Shown piece after piece: positions 26,301 to 36,310 of a DNA stretch of 64,000 nt. This DNA is from Pseudomonas sp. NFIX28 (lineage in GTDB: Bacteria; Pseudomonadota; Gammaproteobacteria; Pseudomonadales; Pseudomonadaceae). A program made the position numbers and the translations under genes. Location: assembly GCF_900107395.1 (NCBI RefSeq), contig NZ_FNPW01000001.1, positions 406,077-470,076 on the forward strand, written 5' to 3'. The stretch's first letter is position 1. The number at the start of each line of letters is the position of its first letter. The notes under the pieces are model-generated. The model had not been told where the DNA came from, did not search any database, and saw nothing but the letters and a program-made list of their open reading frames with translations.

Positions 26301-29288
26301 ATGGATAGACGCTTTTATCAGCTCAAGGCGCTGAGTCGCCGCTTGTTGCTGGCACGCTCCACCCTGGTGGCCGTAGCGCTGCCCGGCATGGTCCAGGCGC
26401 AGTATCAGGAAACCGGCCAACTGGGCGTGCCGGCCAGTTGGCGATCGGCCGAATACACCCAGGACTGGGGCCTGGAGCGCATGCGCGCCAGCTCCGCCTA
26501 TGCCGCTGGCATCACCGGCAGCGGGGTGAAGATCGGCGCCCTCGACTCCGGCTATGACGCCAGCCATGGCGAGGCCTCGCCCGATCGCTTCCATGGGGTC
26601 ACCGCCACAGGCACTTATGTCGACGGCACGCCGTTCAGCGTTTCCGGGCAGCTCAACGCCAACAACGACAGCCATGGCACCCATGTCACCGGCACCATGG
26701 GCGCGGCCCGCGATGGCATCGGCATGCACGGCGTGGCCTTCAATGCCCAGGTCTATGTGGGCAACACCAACAAGAACGACAGTTTCCTGTTCGGCCCGAC
26801 CCCCGACCCGCGTTACTTCCAGGCGGTGTACGGGGCCCTGGCGGATGCCGGGGTGCGCGCCATCAACAACAGCTGGGGCAGCCAGCCGCCGGGCGTCAGC
26901 TACCAGACCCTGGACGGCCTGCATGCCGCCTATGCCCAGCACTATGGCCAGGTCACCTGGCTGGACGCGGCCGCCGACGTGTCGCGCCAGGGCGTGATCA
27001 ACGTCTTCAGCGCCGGCAACAGCGGCTATGCCAACGCCAGCGTGCGCGCGGCGCTGCCGTACTTCCAGCCGGAGCTGGAAGGTCACTGGCTGGCGGTGTC
27101 CGGCCTGGATGCGAATAACCAGCAGCGCTACAACCAGTGCGGCATTGCCAAGTACTGGTGCGTGGCGGCGCCCGGGCGGCTGGTCTCCAGCACCGTGCCC
27201 GGCGGCGGCTATGCCACCAAGTCCGGCACCTCGATGGCGGCGCCCCACGCCAGCGGCGCGCTGGCGCTGGTGATGGAGCGTTATCCCTACATGAACAACC
27301 AGCAGGCCCTGGAGGTGCTGCTGACCACCGCCACCCAGCTGGACGGTTCGCCCACCGTGGCCCCCACCAGCCTGGTCGGTTGGGGCGTGCCCAACCTGGA
27401 GCGGGCCATGCACGGGCCCGGGCAGTTGCTGGGGGCCTTCGATGCCAACCTGGGCGCCGGGCAGGGCGATGTGTGGAGCAACGACATCTCGGACAAGGCG
27501 CTGTTGCAGCGCCAGGGCGAAGACGCTGCCGAACGCGCGGCCTGGCAGCAGACGCTGAAGGACAAGGGCTGGGAAAACGGCCTGGGCGCCGGTGCCAGCC
27601 AGCAGGACAAGACCGACTACGCCGTCGGCATGGCCCGCGATGCAGCCGCGGCGCAGCGGGTGTACGAGGGCAGCCTGGTCAAGTCCGGCGCCGGCTGGCT
27701 GGTGCTCGGCGGCAATAACAGCTACCGCGGGGCGACCACGGTCAATGGCGGCTTGCTGACGGTCAACGGTTCGTTGACCTCGGCTGTCACGGTCAATGCC
27801 GGCGGCACGCTCGGTGGTTCCGGGCTCGTCGCTGCGCTGCTGGCCAACAACGGCGCCACGGTGGCCCCCGGTAACTCCATCGGCACCTTGCAGGTAGCGG
27901 GGGATGTGACCTTTCAGCCGGGCTCGACCTATGCCGTGGAGCTGTCGCCCACCAGCAGCGACCGTATCGTCGCTGGCGGCAAGGCCACCCTCAACGGCGC
28001 CGGGGTCACCCTGGCCCTGGAAAACAGCCCGCAACTGCTCAGCCTGGAGCAGACGCAAAGCCTGATCGGCAGCCAGTACCAGATTCTCCAGGCCGCTGGT
28101 GGCATCGACGGGCGCTTCGGTTCGGTGGAGCCCAACTACCTGTTCCTCGGCGGCAGCCTGGATTATTCGGCCAGCGGCGTACAGCTGAGCATCGGGCGTA
28201 ACGACACCTCGTTCGCCAGTGTCGGCCTGACCCCGAACCAGCGCTCGGTGGCGGCCGCCGCCGAGCAACTGGGGGCGGGCAACCCGGTGTATGAAAGCCT
28301 GCTGCGGGCGCCGAGCGCCGGCATGGCGCAACAGGCGTTCCAGCAGTTGTCCGGGGAAATTTACCCGGCGCTGGGTTCGATGCTGCTCAACGACAGCCGT
28401 CAGCTGCGCGAGGCGGTCGGCGAGCGCCTGCAGGTGCCGGGCGCGGTGGTGCAGAGCGAGGGCAACGCCTGGCTCAAAGTGCTGGGCGCCTGGGGCAAGA
28501 ACGACGGCGACCACGACACCGAGGCCTACAACACGTCCATCGGCGGGCTGCTGCTGGGGGCCGACGGCGCGCTCAGCGACAGCACGCGCCTGGGCGCCTT
28601 CGCCGGCTACAGCGACAGCTCCCTGAGCATGGGCGGCGGCACTCACTCCAAGGCCTCCGTGGACAGTTATCACCTGGGCACCTACCTCGGCCACGAGCTG
28701 GGCGCCTGGCGCCTGAGCGCGGGCGCGGCGCACAGCTGGCACCGCGCCGACGTCAAGCGCGACCTGCAGTTCGTCGACGTCAGCGGCAAGCAGAAAGCCA
28801 AGGTCGACGCCCGCACCAGCCAGGTCTTCGGCGAGGCGGCTTATCGCCTCGACTTGCCGGCGCTAGCCCTGGAGCCGTTCGCCAACCTGGCCTACGTGCA
28901 CCTGCACCGCGACAGCTTCAGCGAGAAGGGCGATGCCGCGGCGTTGAAAGGCGGCAGCGACAGTCGCGAAGCAGTGCTCAGCACCCTCGGCCTGCGCGCC
29001 CTGAAAAGCCTCGAACTGTCCGGGCAAACCCGCCTGGACCTTTCCGGCTCCCTGGGCTGGCAGCACAACCTGAGCAGCACCCGCGCCGAAGAACACCTGG
29101 CCTTTGCCTCCGGCGGCACGCCGTTCAGCGTCGAAAGCACCTCGCTGCCGCGCGATGCCGCGCTGGTCGGCGCCCATGCCAGCCTGGCGCTGAGCCGCGA
29201 CCTGCGCCTGAGCCTGGATTACACGGGCCAGCTGGCCAGCCGCGACAACAACCACGGGGCAGGGCTGAGCCTCAACTGGCAGTTCTGA
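26301..29288 (+). CDS. pspA: Subtilase-type autotransporter serine protease (PspA-like)
   Basis: This 995-residue protein has a signal-like N-terminus ending near VQAQ. Its peptidase S8 domain carries the triad Asp82 (GALDSGYD), His125 (SHGTHVTG) and Ser311 (SGTSMAAPH). A short passenger beta-helix repeat with NNSYRGATTVNGG follows at about 475-500. The C-terminal 280 residues form an autotransporter barrel ending in LNWQF. The protease reaches the surface through its own barrel, independent of AprDEF. It lies 73 bp after aprF on the same strand and is a paralogue of the next gene. The symbol follows usage in related pseudomonads. Confidence 0.92.
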   Translation: MDRRFYQLKALSRRLLLARSTLVAVALPGMVQAQYQETGQLGVPASWRSAEYTQDWGLERMRASSAYAAGITGSGVKIGALDSGYDASHGEASPDRFHGVTATGTYVDGTPFSVSGQLNANNDSHGTHVTGTMGAARDGIGMHGVAFNAQVYVGNTNKNDSFLFGPTPDPRYFQAVYGALADAGVRAINNSWGSQPPGVSYQTLDGLHAAYAQHYGQVTWLDAAADVSRQGVINVFSAGNSGYANASVRAALPYFQPELEGHWLAVSGLDANNQQRYNQCGIAKYWCVAAPGRLVSSTVPGGGYATKSGTSMAAPHASGALALVMERYPYMNNQQALEVLLTTATQLDGSPTVAPTSLVGWGVPNLERAMHGPGQLLGAFDANLGAGQGDVWSNDISDKALLQRQGEDAAERAAWQQTLKDKGWENGLGAGASQQDKTDYAVGMARDAAAAQRVYEGSLVKSGAGWLVLGGNNSYRGATTVNGGLLTVNGSLTSAVTVNAGGTLGGSGLVAALLANNGATVAPGNSIGTLQVAGDVTFQPGSTYAVELSPTSSDRIVAGGKATLNGAGVTLALENSPQLLSLEQTQSLIGSQYQILQAAGGIDGRFGSVEPNYLFLGGSLDYSASGVQLSIGRNDTSFASVGLTPNQRSVAAAAEQLGAGNPVYESLLRAPSAGMAQQAFQQLSGEIYPALGSMLLNDSRQLREAVGERLQVPGAVVQSEGNAWLKVLGAWGKNDGDHDTEAYNTSIGGLLLGADGALSDSTRLGAFAGYSDSSLSMGGGTHSKASVDSYHLGTYLGHELGAWRLSAGAAHSWHRADVKRDLQFVDVSGKQKAKVDARTSQVFGEAAYRLDLPALALEPFANLAYVHLHRDSFSEKGDAAALKGGSDSREAVLSTLGLRALKSLELSGQTRLDLSGSLGWQHNLSSTRAEEHLAFASGGTPFSVESTSLPRDAALVGAHASLALSRDLRLSLDYTGQLASRDNNHGAGLSLNWQF

Positions 29289-29306
29289 GCAGGCTCCTGA
29301 CAGCGT

Positions 29307-29334
29307 CGTGCCGATGCAAGGTCGCATCGGCACG
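29307..29334. promoter_or_regulatory. Perfect 11-bp stem-loop between the two autotransporter genes
   Basis: CGTGCCGATGC and GCATCGGCACG pair around a 6-nt loop, 18 bp after the pspA stop. No T-run follows. It could stabilise the upstream message or act as a weak terminator. Confidence 0.5.
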
Positions 29335-29474
29335 GCAGAGCGGTATCGACACCGCAGGCTCGCGGGCCGGCGGTTCGGTAAAACCACTCGCGCCGGTTCT
29401 GGCGCGGTGTTTCTAGCAGTCAATTGTTCCTGGCCAGGCAACTATTTCTAGCAAGGCAACTAAGGAAGGTACCG

Positions 29475-32400
29475 ATGAAATACAGATTTACGGGGGCTGC
29501 TCCGGCGGCCAATAGCCTGGTGCGCGCCTCCTGTGGCGCCTTGATCTGCAGTCTGGCCGTGGCGGGCAGCGCCCAGGCCGCGCCCTATGTGGAAAGCGGC
29601 AAGCCGGGCGATCCCGGCAGTTGGCGCAGTGCCGAGTTCAATGCCGAGTGGGGCCTGGGGGCGATTCATGCCGAGCAGGCCTATGCCGCCGGTTATACCG
29701 GCAAGGGCGTCAAGCTGGGCATTTTCGACCAGCCGGTGTATGCCCCACACCCGGAATTCAGCGGCAGCAACAAGGTCATCACCCTGGTCACCAGCGGCAT
29801 CCGCGAATACACCGACCCCTACATTCCGGTCAAAGCCGGCGATGCCTTTCGTTATGACGGCACGCCCTCGGTCGGCTCCGACGGCAAGCTCGGCTCCCAC
29901 GGCACCCACGTCGGCGGTATCGCCGCCGGCAGCCGCGACGGCGGGCCGATGCACGGCGTGGCCTTCGACGCGCAGATCATCACCGCCGAGAACGGCGACC
30001 CGGGCCCCGAGGACGGGATCATTCTCGGCAACGACGGCGCGGTCTACCGGGCCGGCTGGGATGCGCTGGTGAACAGCGGCGCGCGGATCATCAACAACAG
30101 CTGGGGCATCGGCATCACCGACCGTTTCGACCAGGGCGGTCGCGACCCGGCCTTCCCGCATTTCACCGTGCAGGACGCGCAGTTGCAGTTCGACCAGATC
30201 CAGCCGCTGCTGGGCACCCGCCAGGGCGGCGCCTACAGCGGGGCGATCGACGCCGCGCGCAGCGGCGTGCTGACCATCTTCGCCGCCGGTAACGACTACA
30301 ACCTGAACAACCCGGACGCCATCGCCGGCCTGGCCTATTTCGTGCCGGAAATCGCGCCGAACTGGATGACGGTCGCGGCCTTGCAGAAGAACCCCGACAC
30401 CGCCAGCCCCAATCCCTACACCCTCAGCACCTTTTCCTCGCGCTGCGGCTACACCGCGAGCTTCTGCGTCTCGGCGCCGGGTACGCGGATCTACAGTGCG
30501 GTGATCGGCGGCACCAACCTGGACGACATGACCCTCGGCTACGCCAACAAGAGCGGCACCTCCATGGCCGCGCCCCATGTGGCGGGCGCGGCGGCGGTGC
30601 TGATGGAGCGCTTTCCGTACATGAGCGCGTCGCAGATCGCCACGGTGCTCAGGACCACCGCCACCGACATGGGCGACCCGGGCATCGATGCGCTGTACGG
30701 CTGGGGCATGATCAACCTGCAAAAGGGCATCGACGGCCCGGGCATGTTCGTCACCGAGGCGGACATTCCCCAGGAGTTCCGTGTCGAAGGGGCCTACGGC
30801 TCCGGCCAGTTCGTTGTCGACCTGCCCGGCATCGGCGCCGTGGTGGATGCCGGCAAACCCACCGAGCGCCTGTGCACCGACGTGCATTGCGGGCTGGATG
30901 TCTGGCGCAACGACATTTCCGGCCACGGCGGCCTGACCAAGCAGGGCATCGGCACCCTGGTGCTGACCGGCAACAACAGCTACAGCGGCCCGACCCTGGT
31001 CAATCAGGGACGCCTGGCCATCAACGGCTCGCTGGCTTCGGCGGTGACGGTGAATGACAGCGGCATTCTCGGCGGCAACGGGCGCATCGCCGCCCTGACC
31101 GCCAACCGTGGCGGCACCGTGGCGCCGGGCAACTCCATCGGCACCTTGCAGGTGGCGGGCGATGTGGTCCTGCAACCAGGCTCGACCTACGCGGTGGAGC
31201 TGTCGCCGACCAGCAGCGACCAGATCGTCGCGGGCGGCCAGGCCACCGTCGAAGGGGCCAACGTGACCCTGGCCCTGGAGAACAGCCCGACCTTGCTCAG
31301 CGCCCGCGAAGCGCAAAGCCTGCTGGGCCGGCAATACAACATCCTGCAGGCGGCCGGTGGCGTCGCGGGCCGTTTCGGTTCGGTGGTGCCGAACTATCTG
31401 TTCATCGGCGGCAGCCTCGATTACTCGGCCACCGGCGTGCAGTTGCAGGTCGAGCGCAACGCGACGGCCTTCAGCGATGTCGGCCTGACCCCGAACCAGC
31501 GTTCCGTGGCGGCCGCCGCCGAGCAACTGGGGGCGGGCAATGCGGTGTACGAAAGCCTGCTGCTGTCGGAAAACGCCGCCAGCGCGCAACAAGCCTTCCA
31601 GCAACTGACCGGGGAGATTCATCCGGCCATCGGCACCATGCTGATCAACGACAGCCGCCAACTGCGCGATGCCGTGGGCGATCGCCTGCGCCAGGACGGC
31701 CTGCTCGATTCGGCGGCGCCAGCGGCCAGCGACAACAATGTGTGGTTCAAGGTGCTGGGGGCATGGGGCAAGACCGATGCCGGGTATGACCATGCCAACT
31801 ACACCACCTCGATCGGCGGCCTGCTCGCCGGGGTCGACGGCTTGATTGCCGAGGACACCCGTCTCGGCCTGTTCACCGGCTACAGCGACAGCTCCCTGAG
31901 CATGGGCGACGGCACCCATTCTTCGGCCTCGGTGGACAGCTATCACCTGGGCGCCTACCTGGGGCATCAACTGGACGCGCTGCGCCTGAGCGTCGGTGGT
32001 TCCTACAGCTGGCATCGCATCGACGTGGAGCGCGACCTGCAATACGGCGAGTTCTCCGACCGGCAGAAGGTCAAGCGCGACGCCCAGAGCACCCAGCTGT
32101 TCACCGAAGCGGCGTGGCAAGTCGCGCTGCCGGGCGTGGCCCTGGAGCCGTTCGCCAACCTGGCCTACGTGCATGTGAGCAGCGACAGCTTCCATGAAAA
32201 AGGCGGCGCCACCGCGTTGCACGGCGGCGACGACAACCGCGACGCGGTGCTGTCGACCCTCGGCCTGCGGGCCAGCAAACGCTTTGCCCTGTCCGACGCC
32301 CGGCAGCTGGAACTGGCCGGCACCCTCGGCTGGCAGCACAACCTGAGCGATACCAGCTCGGATCAGCACCTGGCTTTTGCAGGCGGTAATTCGTTCAACA

Positions 32401-32558
32401 TACAGAGCGTTGCGCTGGACCGTAACGCCGCTGTGGTCGGGGCTCGCGCCGGCTTGTTGCTGGGCCGCGATACCCGGGTAAACCTGGACTACAACGGCCT
32501 GCTGGGTTCGCGGGACAAGAGCCACGGGGTCGGCCTGACCCTGGACTGGCAGTTCTGA
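29475..32558 (+). CDS. pspB: Subtilase-type autotransporter serine protease (PspB-like)
   Basis: This 1027-residue paralogue of the preceding gene has a signal peptide ending in AQAAPY. The S8 triad is Asp85 (GIFDQ), His142 (SHGTHVGG) and Ser363 (SGTSMAAPH). A beta-helix repeat (NNSYSGPTLVNQG) and an autotransporter barrel ending LDWQF follow. The ATG at 29475 has AAGGAAGG just upstream; the frame upstream of it is open but without a better start. From the repeat region on it is nearly collinear with the previous protein, while the protease half differs more and has an insertion between the His and Ser motifs. Confidence 0.92.
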   Translation: MKYRFTGAAPAANSLVRASCGALICSLAVAGSAQAAPYVESGKPGDPGSWRSAEFNAEWGLGAIHAEQAYAAGYTGKGVKLGIFDQPVYAPHPEFSGSNKVITLVTSGIREYTDPYIPVKAGDAFRYDGTPSVGSDGKLGSHGTHVGGIAAGSRDGGPMHGVAFDAQIITAENGDPGPEDGIILGNDGAVYRAGWDALVNSGARIINNSWGIGITDRFDQGGRDPAFPHFTVQDAQLQFDQIQPLLGTRQGGAYSGAIDAARSGVLTIFAAGNDYNLNNPDAIAGLAYFVPEIAPNWMTVAALQKNPDTASPNPYTLSTFSSRCGYTASFCVSAPGTRIYSAVIGGTNLDDMTLGYANKSGTSMAAPHVAGAAAVLMERFPYMSASQIATVLRTTATDMGDPGIDALYGWGMINLQKGIDGPGMFVTEADIPQEFRVEGAYGSGQFVVDLPGIGAVVDAGKPTERLCTDVHCGLDVWRNDISGHGGLTKQGIGTLVLTGNNSYSGPTLVNQGRLAINGSLASAVTVNDSGILGGNGRIAALTANRGGTVAPGNSIGTLQVAGDVVLQPGSTYAVELSPTSSDQIVAGGQATVEGANVTLALENSPTLLSAREAQSLLGRQYNILQAAGGVAGRFGSVVPNYLFIGGSLDYSATGVQLQVERNATAFSDVGLTPNQRSVAAAAEQLGAGNAVYESLLLSENAASAQQAFQQLTGEIHPAIGTMLINDSRQLRDAVGDRLRQDGLLDSAAPAASDNNVWFKVLGAWGKTDAGYDHANYTTSIGGLLAGVDGLIAEDTRLGLFTGYSDSSLSMGDGTHSSASVDSYHLGAYLGHQLDALRLSVGGSYSWHRIDVERDLQYGEFSDRQKVKRDAQSTQLFTEAAWQVALPGVALEPFANLAYVHVSSDSFHEKGGATALHGGDDNRDAVLSTLGLRASKRFALSDARQLELAGTLGWQHNLSDTSSDQHLAFAGGNSFNIQSVALDRNAAVVGARAGLLLGRDTRVNLDYNGLLGSRDKSHGVGLTLDWQF

Positions 32559-32596
32559 GGCCTGCAGGCCAATGACCATAAGAATGAGGCAGACAC

Positions 32597-34297
32597 ATGG
32601 GTGTATTCGATTATCGGAGTGACCGGGGCGAGGCGGGCAAGGCGCTGTACAGCGATGCCCTGGCGTTGACGCTTTACGCCTACACGCCTACCGGGCAGCC
32701 GCTGGCGTCGGGCTGGACGGCGATTTCCGCCGGGCAGCTGGGCTACCAGGGCAAGGTCGGGCCCCAGGGCACTTTCTTCGGCGAGCAGGAAGGCTTTACC
32801 AGCGCCGAAGTGGAAGTGCTGGGGCGTTATGACGAGGCCGGCAAGCTGCTGTCGATCGGCATTGCCTTTCGTGGCACCGGCGGGCTGGGCTTGAGCGATA
32901 CCCTGGGCGATATCAAGAACAACCTGCTGGCCGCGGTCGGGCCGGTGGGCTACGCGACGAACTACAGCAAGAATGCTTTCGACAAGTTGTTCGCCAGCGT
33001 CGCCGAGTTCGCCAAGGCCCAGGGCCTGAGCGGCCAGGATGTGCTGGTCAGCGGCCACAGCCTGGGCGGCCTGGGGGTCAACAGCCTGGCCGAACTGAGC
33101 GACGGGCACTGGGGCGGTTTTTATGCCGACGCGCGTTATGTGGCGTTCGCCTCGCCGACCCAGAGCCCGGGGGACAAGGTGCTGAACATCGGCTACGAAA
33201 ACGACCCGGTGTTCAGGGCGCTCGACGGCACCACGTTCAATGCCTCGTCCCTGGGCAGCCATGATCAGGTCCAGGCTTCGGCGACCAACAATATCGTCAA
33301 CTTCAACGAGCACTACGCCTCGACCCTGGAGAACCTGCTGCCGCAGAGCATCCTCAACCCGCTGTCGTGGAAGGCCCACGGTTCAGCGGGTTATGCCGAT
33401 GGCTTGAACCGGGTGGTGGATTCTGCGTTCTACGACCTGACCAGCAAGGACTCGACGCTGATTGTCTCCACCTTGTCCGAGGCCAGTCGTGGCACGACCT
33501 GGGTCGAGGACCTCAACCGCAACGCCGAGCCGCACAAGGGCAGCAGCTTTATCTTCGGCACCGACGGCAGCGACCTGCTCAAGGGCGGGCGCGGCAACGA
33601 CTTCATCGAGGGGCGCGACGGCAACGACACCTTCCGCGACGACGGCGGCTACAACATCCTGCTGGGTGGCAAGGGGCATAACGTCTTCGACCTGCAGCAG
33701 TCGTTGGGCAAGTTCAGCGTGGTCAACGATGGCGACGGCAGCCTGTATGTGCGCGATGCCTATGGCGGCATCAGCATGACTCGCGATATCGGCGCACTGG
33801 TGAGCAAGGAGCCGGGCTTCGCCTGGGGTCTGTTCAGCAAGGAAGTGACCCACAGCGTGACCGACCAGGGCCTGCTGGCCGGCAACCAGCTGACCCACTA
33901 CAACCATTCGCTCAATGGCGACGCCTACGGCAATGCGCTGGTGGCCAGCGTCGACGGCGACTGGCTGTTCGGGCACGCCGGCGACGATGTACTGCGCAGC
34001 GACAAGAGCGACGTGACCTTTGTCGGCGGCGCCGGCAACGACGTCATGCACTCCAGTGGCGGCGGGGCCAACACCTTCCTGTTCAGCGGCGCCTTCGGCT
34101 TCGACGCGATCCATGGCTACCAGGGCAGCGACAAGCTGGTGTTCATGGGCGTGGCGGGCGCGGGGCAGGGCTACGACTACACGCAACACCTGTCACAGAG
34201 CGGCCAGGACACCTTGCTCAGCGTCGGCGACTACGCCGTCACGCTGGTCGGGGTGACGGCGGACAACCTGGCCGGCACGGGGATTGTCTTTGCATAG
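32597..34297 (+). CDS. pueB: Class I.3 lipase / polyurethanase PueB-like
   Basis: This 566-residue secreted lipase of family I.3 has no signal peptide. The nucleophile Ser155 sits in GHSLGG. A few RTX-type repeats (GGRGNDFIEGRDGNDTF at about 328-345 and GGAGNDVMHSSGG further on) bind calcium, and a hydrophobic C-terminus ending GIVFA fits a type I secretion signal. It hydrolyses triglycerides and, in relatives, polyester polyurethane. Compared with the next gene it lacks about 50 residues before the nucleophile. AprDEF is the likely exporter (known for related lipases). Confidence 0.9.
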   Translation: MGVFDYRSDRGEAGKALYSDALALTLYAYTPTGQPLASGWTAISAGQLGYQGKVGPQGTFFGEQEGFTSAEVEVLGRYDEAGKLLSIGIAFRGTGGLGLSDTLGDIKNNLLAAVGPVGYATNYSKNAFDKLFASVAEFAKAQGLSGQDVLVSGHSLGGLGVNSLAELSDGHWGGFYADARYVAFASPTQSPGDKVLNIGYENDPVFRALDGTTFNASSLGSHDQVQASATNNIVNFNEHYASTLENLLPQSILNPLSWKAHGSAGYADGLNRVVDSAFYDLTSKDSTLIVSTLSEASRGTTWVEDLNRNAEPHKGSSFIFGTDGSDLLKGGRGNDFIEGRDGNDTFRDDGGYNILLGGKGHNVFDLQQSLGKFSVVNDGDGSLYVRDAYGGISMTRDIGALVSKEPGFAWGLFSKEVTHSVTDQGLLAGNQLTHYNHSLNGDAYGNALVASVDGDWLFGHAGDDVLRSDKSDVTFVGGAGNDVMHSSGGGANTFLFSGAFGFDAIHGYQGSDKLVFMGVAGAGQGYDYTQHLSQSGQDTLLSVGDYAVTLVGVTADNLAGTGIVFA

Positions 34298-34404
34298 ATA
34301 AAAGCGCCAACAAGGCATTGCACTAAGGGCGGGGCGTCTGTTGAGGGCGCTCCGTCCGCGTGAGCTATCTCGAATAAGGTTCAACAACAAAGAGAGGCAA
34401 TACC

Positions 34405-36258
34405 ATGGGTGTGTATGACTACAAAAACCTCGGCACAGAAGACTCCAAGGCGCTGTTTTCCGATGCGCTGGCGATCACGCTGTATTCCTACCACAACCTC
34501 GACAACGGCTTTTCCGCCGGCTACCAGCAGTACGGCTTCGGTCTCGGCCTGCCGGCCACCCTGGTCACGGGGCTGATCGGCAGCGGCGATTCGCAAGGGG
34601 TGATTCCGGGGCTGCCCTGGAACCCCGATTCGGAGAAAGCCGCGCTGGAGGCGGTGCAAAAGGCCGGCTGGACGCCGATCGGCGCTTCCCAGCTGGGCTA
34701 CGACGGCAAGACCGACTTTCGCGGCACCTACTACGGGGAAAAGGCCGGCTACACCACGGCCCAGGCTGAAGTCCTCGGCAAGTACGACGACCAGGGCCAC
34801 CTGGTTTCCATCGGCATTGCCTTTCGCGGCACCAGCGGCCCCCGCGAATCGGTGATCGGCGACTCCATCGGCGATGTGATCAACGACCTGATGGCGGCAT
34901 TCGGTCCGCAGGACTACGCAAAGAATTACGCCGGCGAAGCCTTCGGCACGCTGCTTGCCGATGTCGCGGCCTTCGCCCGGGCCAACGGCCTGACGGGTAA
35001 GGACATCCTGGTCAGCGGCCACAGCCTCGGCGGCCTGGCGGTCAATAGCCTGGCGGACCTGAGCGGCGATCGCTGGTCGGGGTTCTACCAGGACGCCAGC
35101 TACATTGCCTATGCCTCGCCGACCCAGAGCGCGGGGGACAAGGTGCTGAATATCGGCTATGAGAATGACCCGGTGTTCCGCGCCCTCGACGGCTCTTCAT
35201 TCAACCTGGCGTCCCTCGGCGTGCATGACACGGCGCAGGAATCGGCGACCAACAATATCGTCAGCTTCAACGACCACTACGCCTCGGCGGCCTGGAACCT
35301 GCTGCCGTTCTCCATCCTGAATATCCCGACCTGGCTGTCGCACCTGCCCACCGGCTACGGCGACGGCATGACGCGGATTCTCGAGTCGAAGTTCTACGAC
35401 CTGACGAGCAAGGACTCGACCATCATCGTCGCCAACCTGTCGGACCCGGCGCGGGCCACCACCTGGGTCCAGGACCTCAACCGCAACGCCGAGACCCACA
35501 AGGGCAGCACCTTCATCATCGGCACCGACAGCAACGACCTGATCCAGGGCGGCCAAGGCAACGACTACCTGGAAGGCCGCGCCGGCAACGACACTTTCCG
35601 CGACGCCGGCGGCTACAACATCCTGCTGGGCGGGCAGGGCCACAACACTCTGGACTTGCAGCAGTCGGTGAAGAATTTCAGTTTCGCCAACGACGGCGCC
35701 GGGACCCTGTATATGCGCGATGCCAACGGCGGCATCAGCATCACCCGCGATATCGGCGCGATCACCAGCAAGGAGCCAGGGTTCCTCTGGGGCCTGTTCA
35801 AGGACGACGTGACCCACAGCGTCACCGATAAGGGCCTGCTGGCGGGCAGCAACCTGACCCAGTACGCCTCTGCGGTGAAGGGCGACGGCGCGGCCAATAC
35901 CCTGACCGCCCACGCCGGCGGCGACTGGCTGTTCGGCCTGGACGGCGACGACCATCTGATCGGCGGCCAGGGCAACGATGTGCTGGTCGGCGGTGCGGGC
36001 AACGACTTGCTGCAAGCGGGCGGGGGCAGCAACACCTTGCTGTTCAGCGGCAACTTCGGCCAGGACCGCGTGCTGGGCTACCAGAGCAGCGACAAACTGG
36101 TGTTCCTCGGTGTCGGGGGCGTGGTCGCCAACGATGACTACCGCGCTCATGCCAGCACCGTGGGCAACGATACCTTGCTGACCTTCGGCGGTGACTCGTT
36201 GACCCTGGTCGGGGTGAGCCTGGACAGCCTCAACGGCGCCAGCATCACCATCGCCTGA
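34405..36258 (+). CDS. pueA: Class I.3 lipase / polyurethanase PueA-like
   Basis: This 617-residue lipase has GHSLGG with Ser207, the position usual in family I.3, and keeps the N-terminal lid region (around residues 35-85) that the preceding paralogue lacks. RTX repeats GGQGNDYLEGRAGNDTF and GGQGNDVLVGGAGNDLL precede a C-terminus ending ASITIA. It has no Sec signal, consistent with export by AprDEF. The ATG is preceded by AGAGAGG. A terminator follows the stop, closing the exoenzyme locus. Confidence 0.93.
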   Translation: MGVYDYKNLGTEDSKALFSDALAITLYSYHNLDNGFSAGYQQYGFGLGLPATLVTGLIGSGDSQGVIPGLPWNPDSEKAALEAVQKAGWTPIGASQLGYDGKTDFRGTYYGEKAGYTTAQAEVLGKYDDQGHLVSIGIAFRGTSGPRESVIGDSIGDVINDLMAAFGPQDYAKNYAGEAFGTLLADVAAFARANGLTGKDILVSGHSLGGLAVNSLADLSGDRWSGFYQDASYIAYASPTQSAGDKVLNIGYENDPVFRALDGSSFNLASLGVHDTAQESATNNIVSFNDHYASAAWNLLPFSILNIPTWLSHLPTGYGDGMTRILESKFYDLTSKDSTIIVANLSDPARATTWVQDLNRNAETHKGSTFIIGTDSNDLIQGGQGNDYLEGRAGNDTFRDAGGYNILLGGQGHNTLDLQQSVKNFSFANDGAGTLYMRDANGGISITRDIGAITSKEPGFLWGLFKDDVTHSVTDKGLLAGSNLTQYASAVKGDGAANTLTAHAGGDWLFGLDGDDHLIGGQGNDVLVGGAGNDLLQAGGGSNTLLFSGNFGQDRVLGYQSSDKLVFLGVGGVVANDDYRAHASTVGNDTLLTFGGDSLTLVGVSLDSLNGASITIA

Positions 36259-36262
36259 AGAC

Positions 36263-36310
36263 TGACCGCGCGGGGTGGCGTCCTTGCCTTGCGCGGTCAC
36301 GCTTTCTTTC
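36263..36310 (+). terminator. Rho-independent-like terminator after pueA
   Basis: TGACCGCGC (36263-36271) pairs perfectly with GCGCGGTCA (36291-36299), followed by CGCTTTCTTTCC. It lies 5 bp after the pueA stop. Confidence 0.7.

Noticed and set aside
26211..28742. 843-codon minus-strand frame antisense to pspA
   Set aside because: Same cause as the other antisense frames; no start site or motif supports it.
29424..29474. N-terminal extension of pspB
   Set aside because: The added residues do not form a signal peptide and the start lacks a ribosome-binding site, whereas the ATG at 29475 has AAGGAAGG and a good signal peptide.
29460..32579. 1039-codon open frame on the minus strand antisense to pspB
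   Set aside because: It is a shadow of a high-GC gene. The plus strand carries the full subtilase triad and barrel, while the antisense product has no family motifs.
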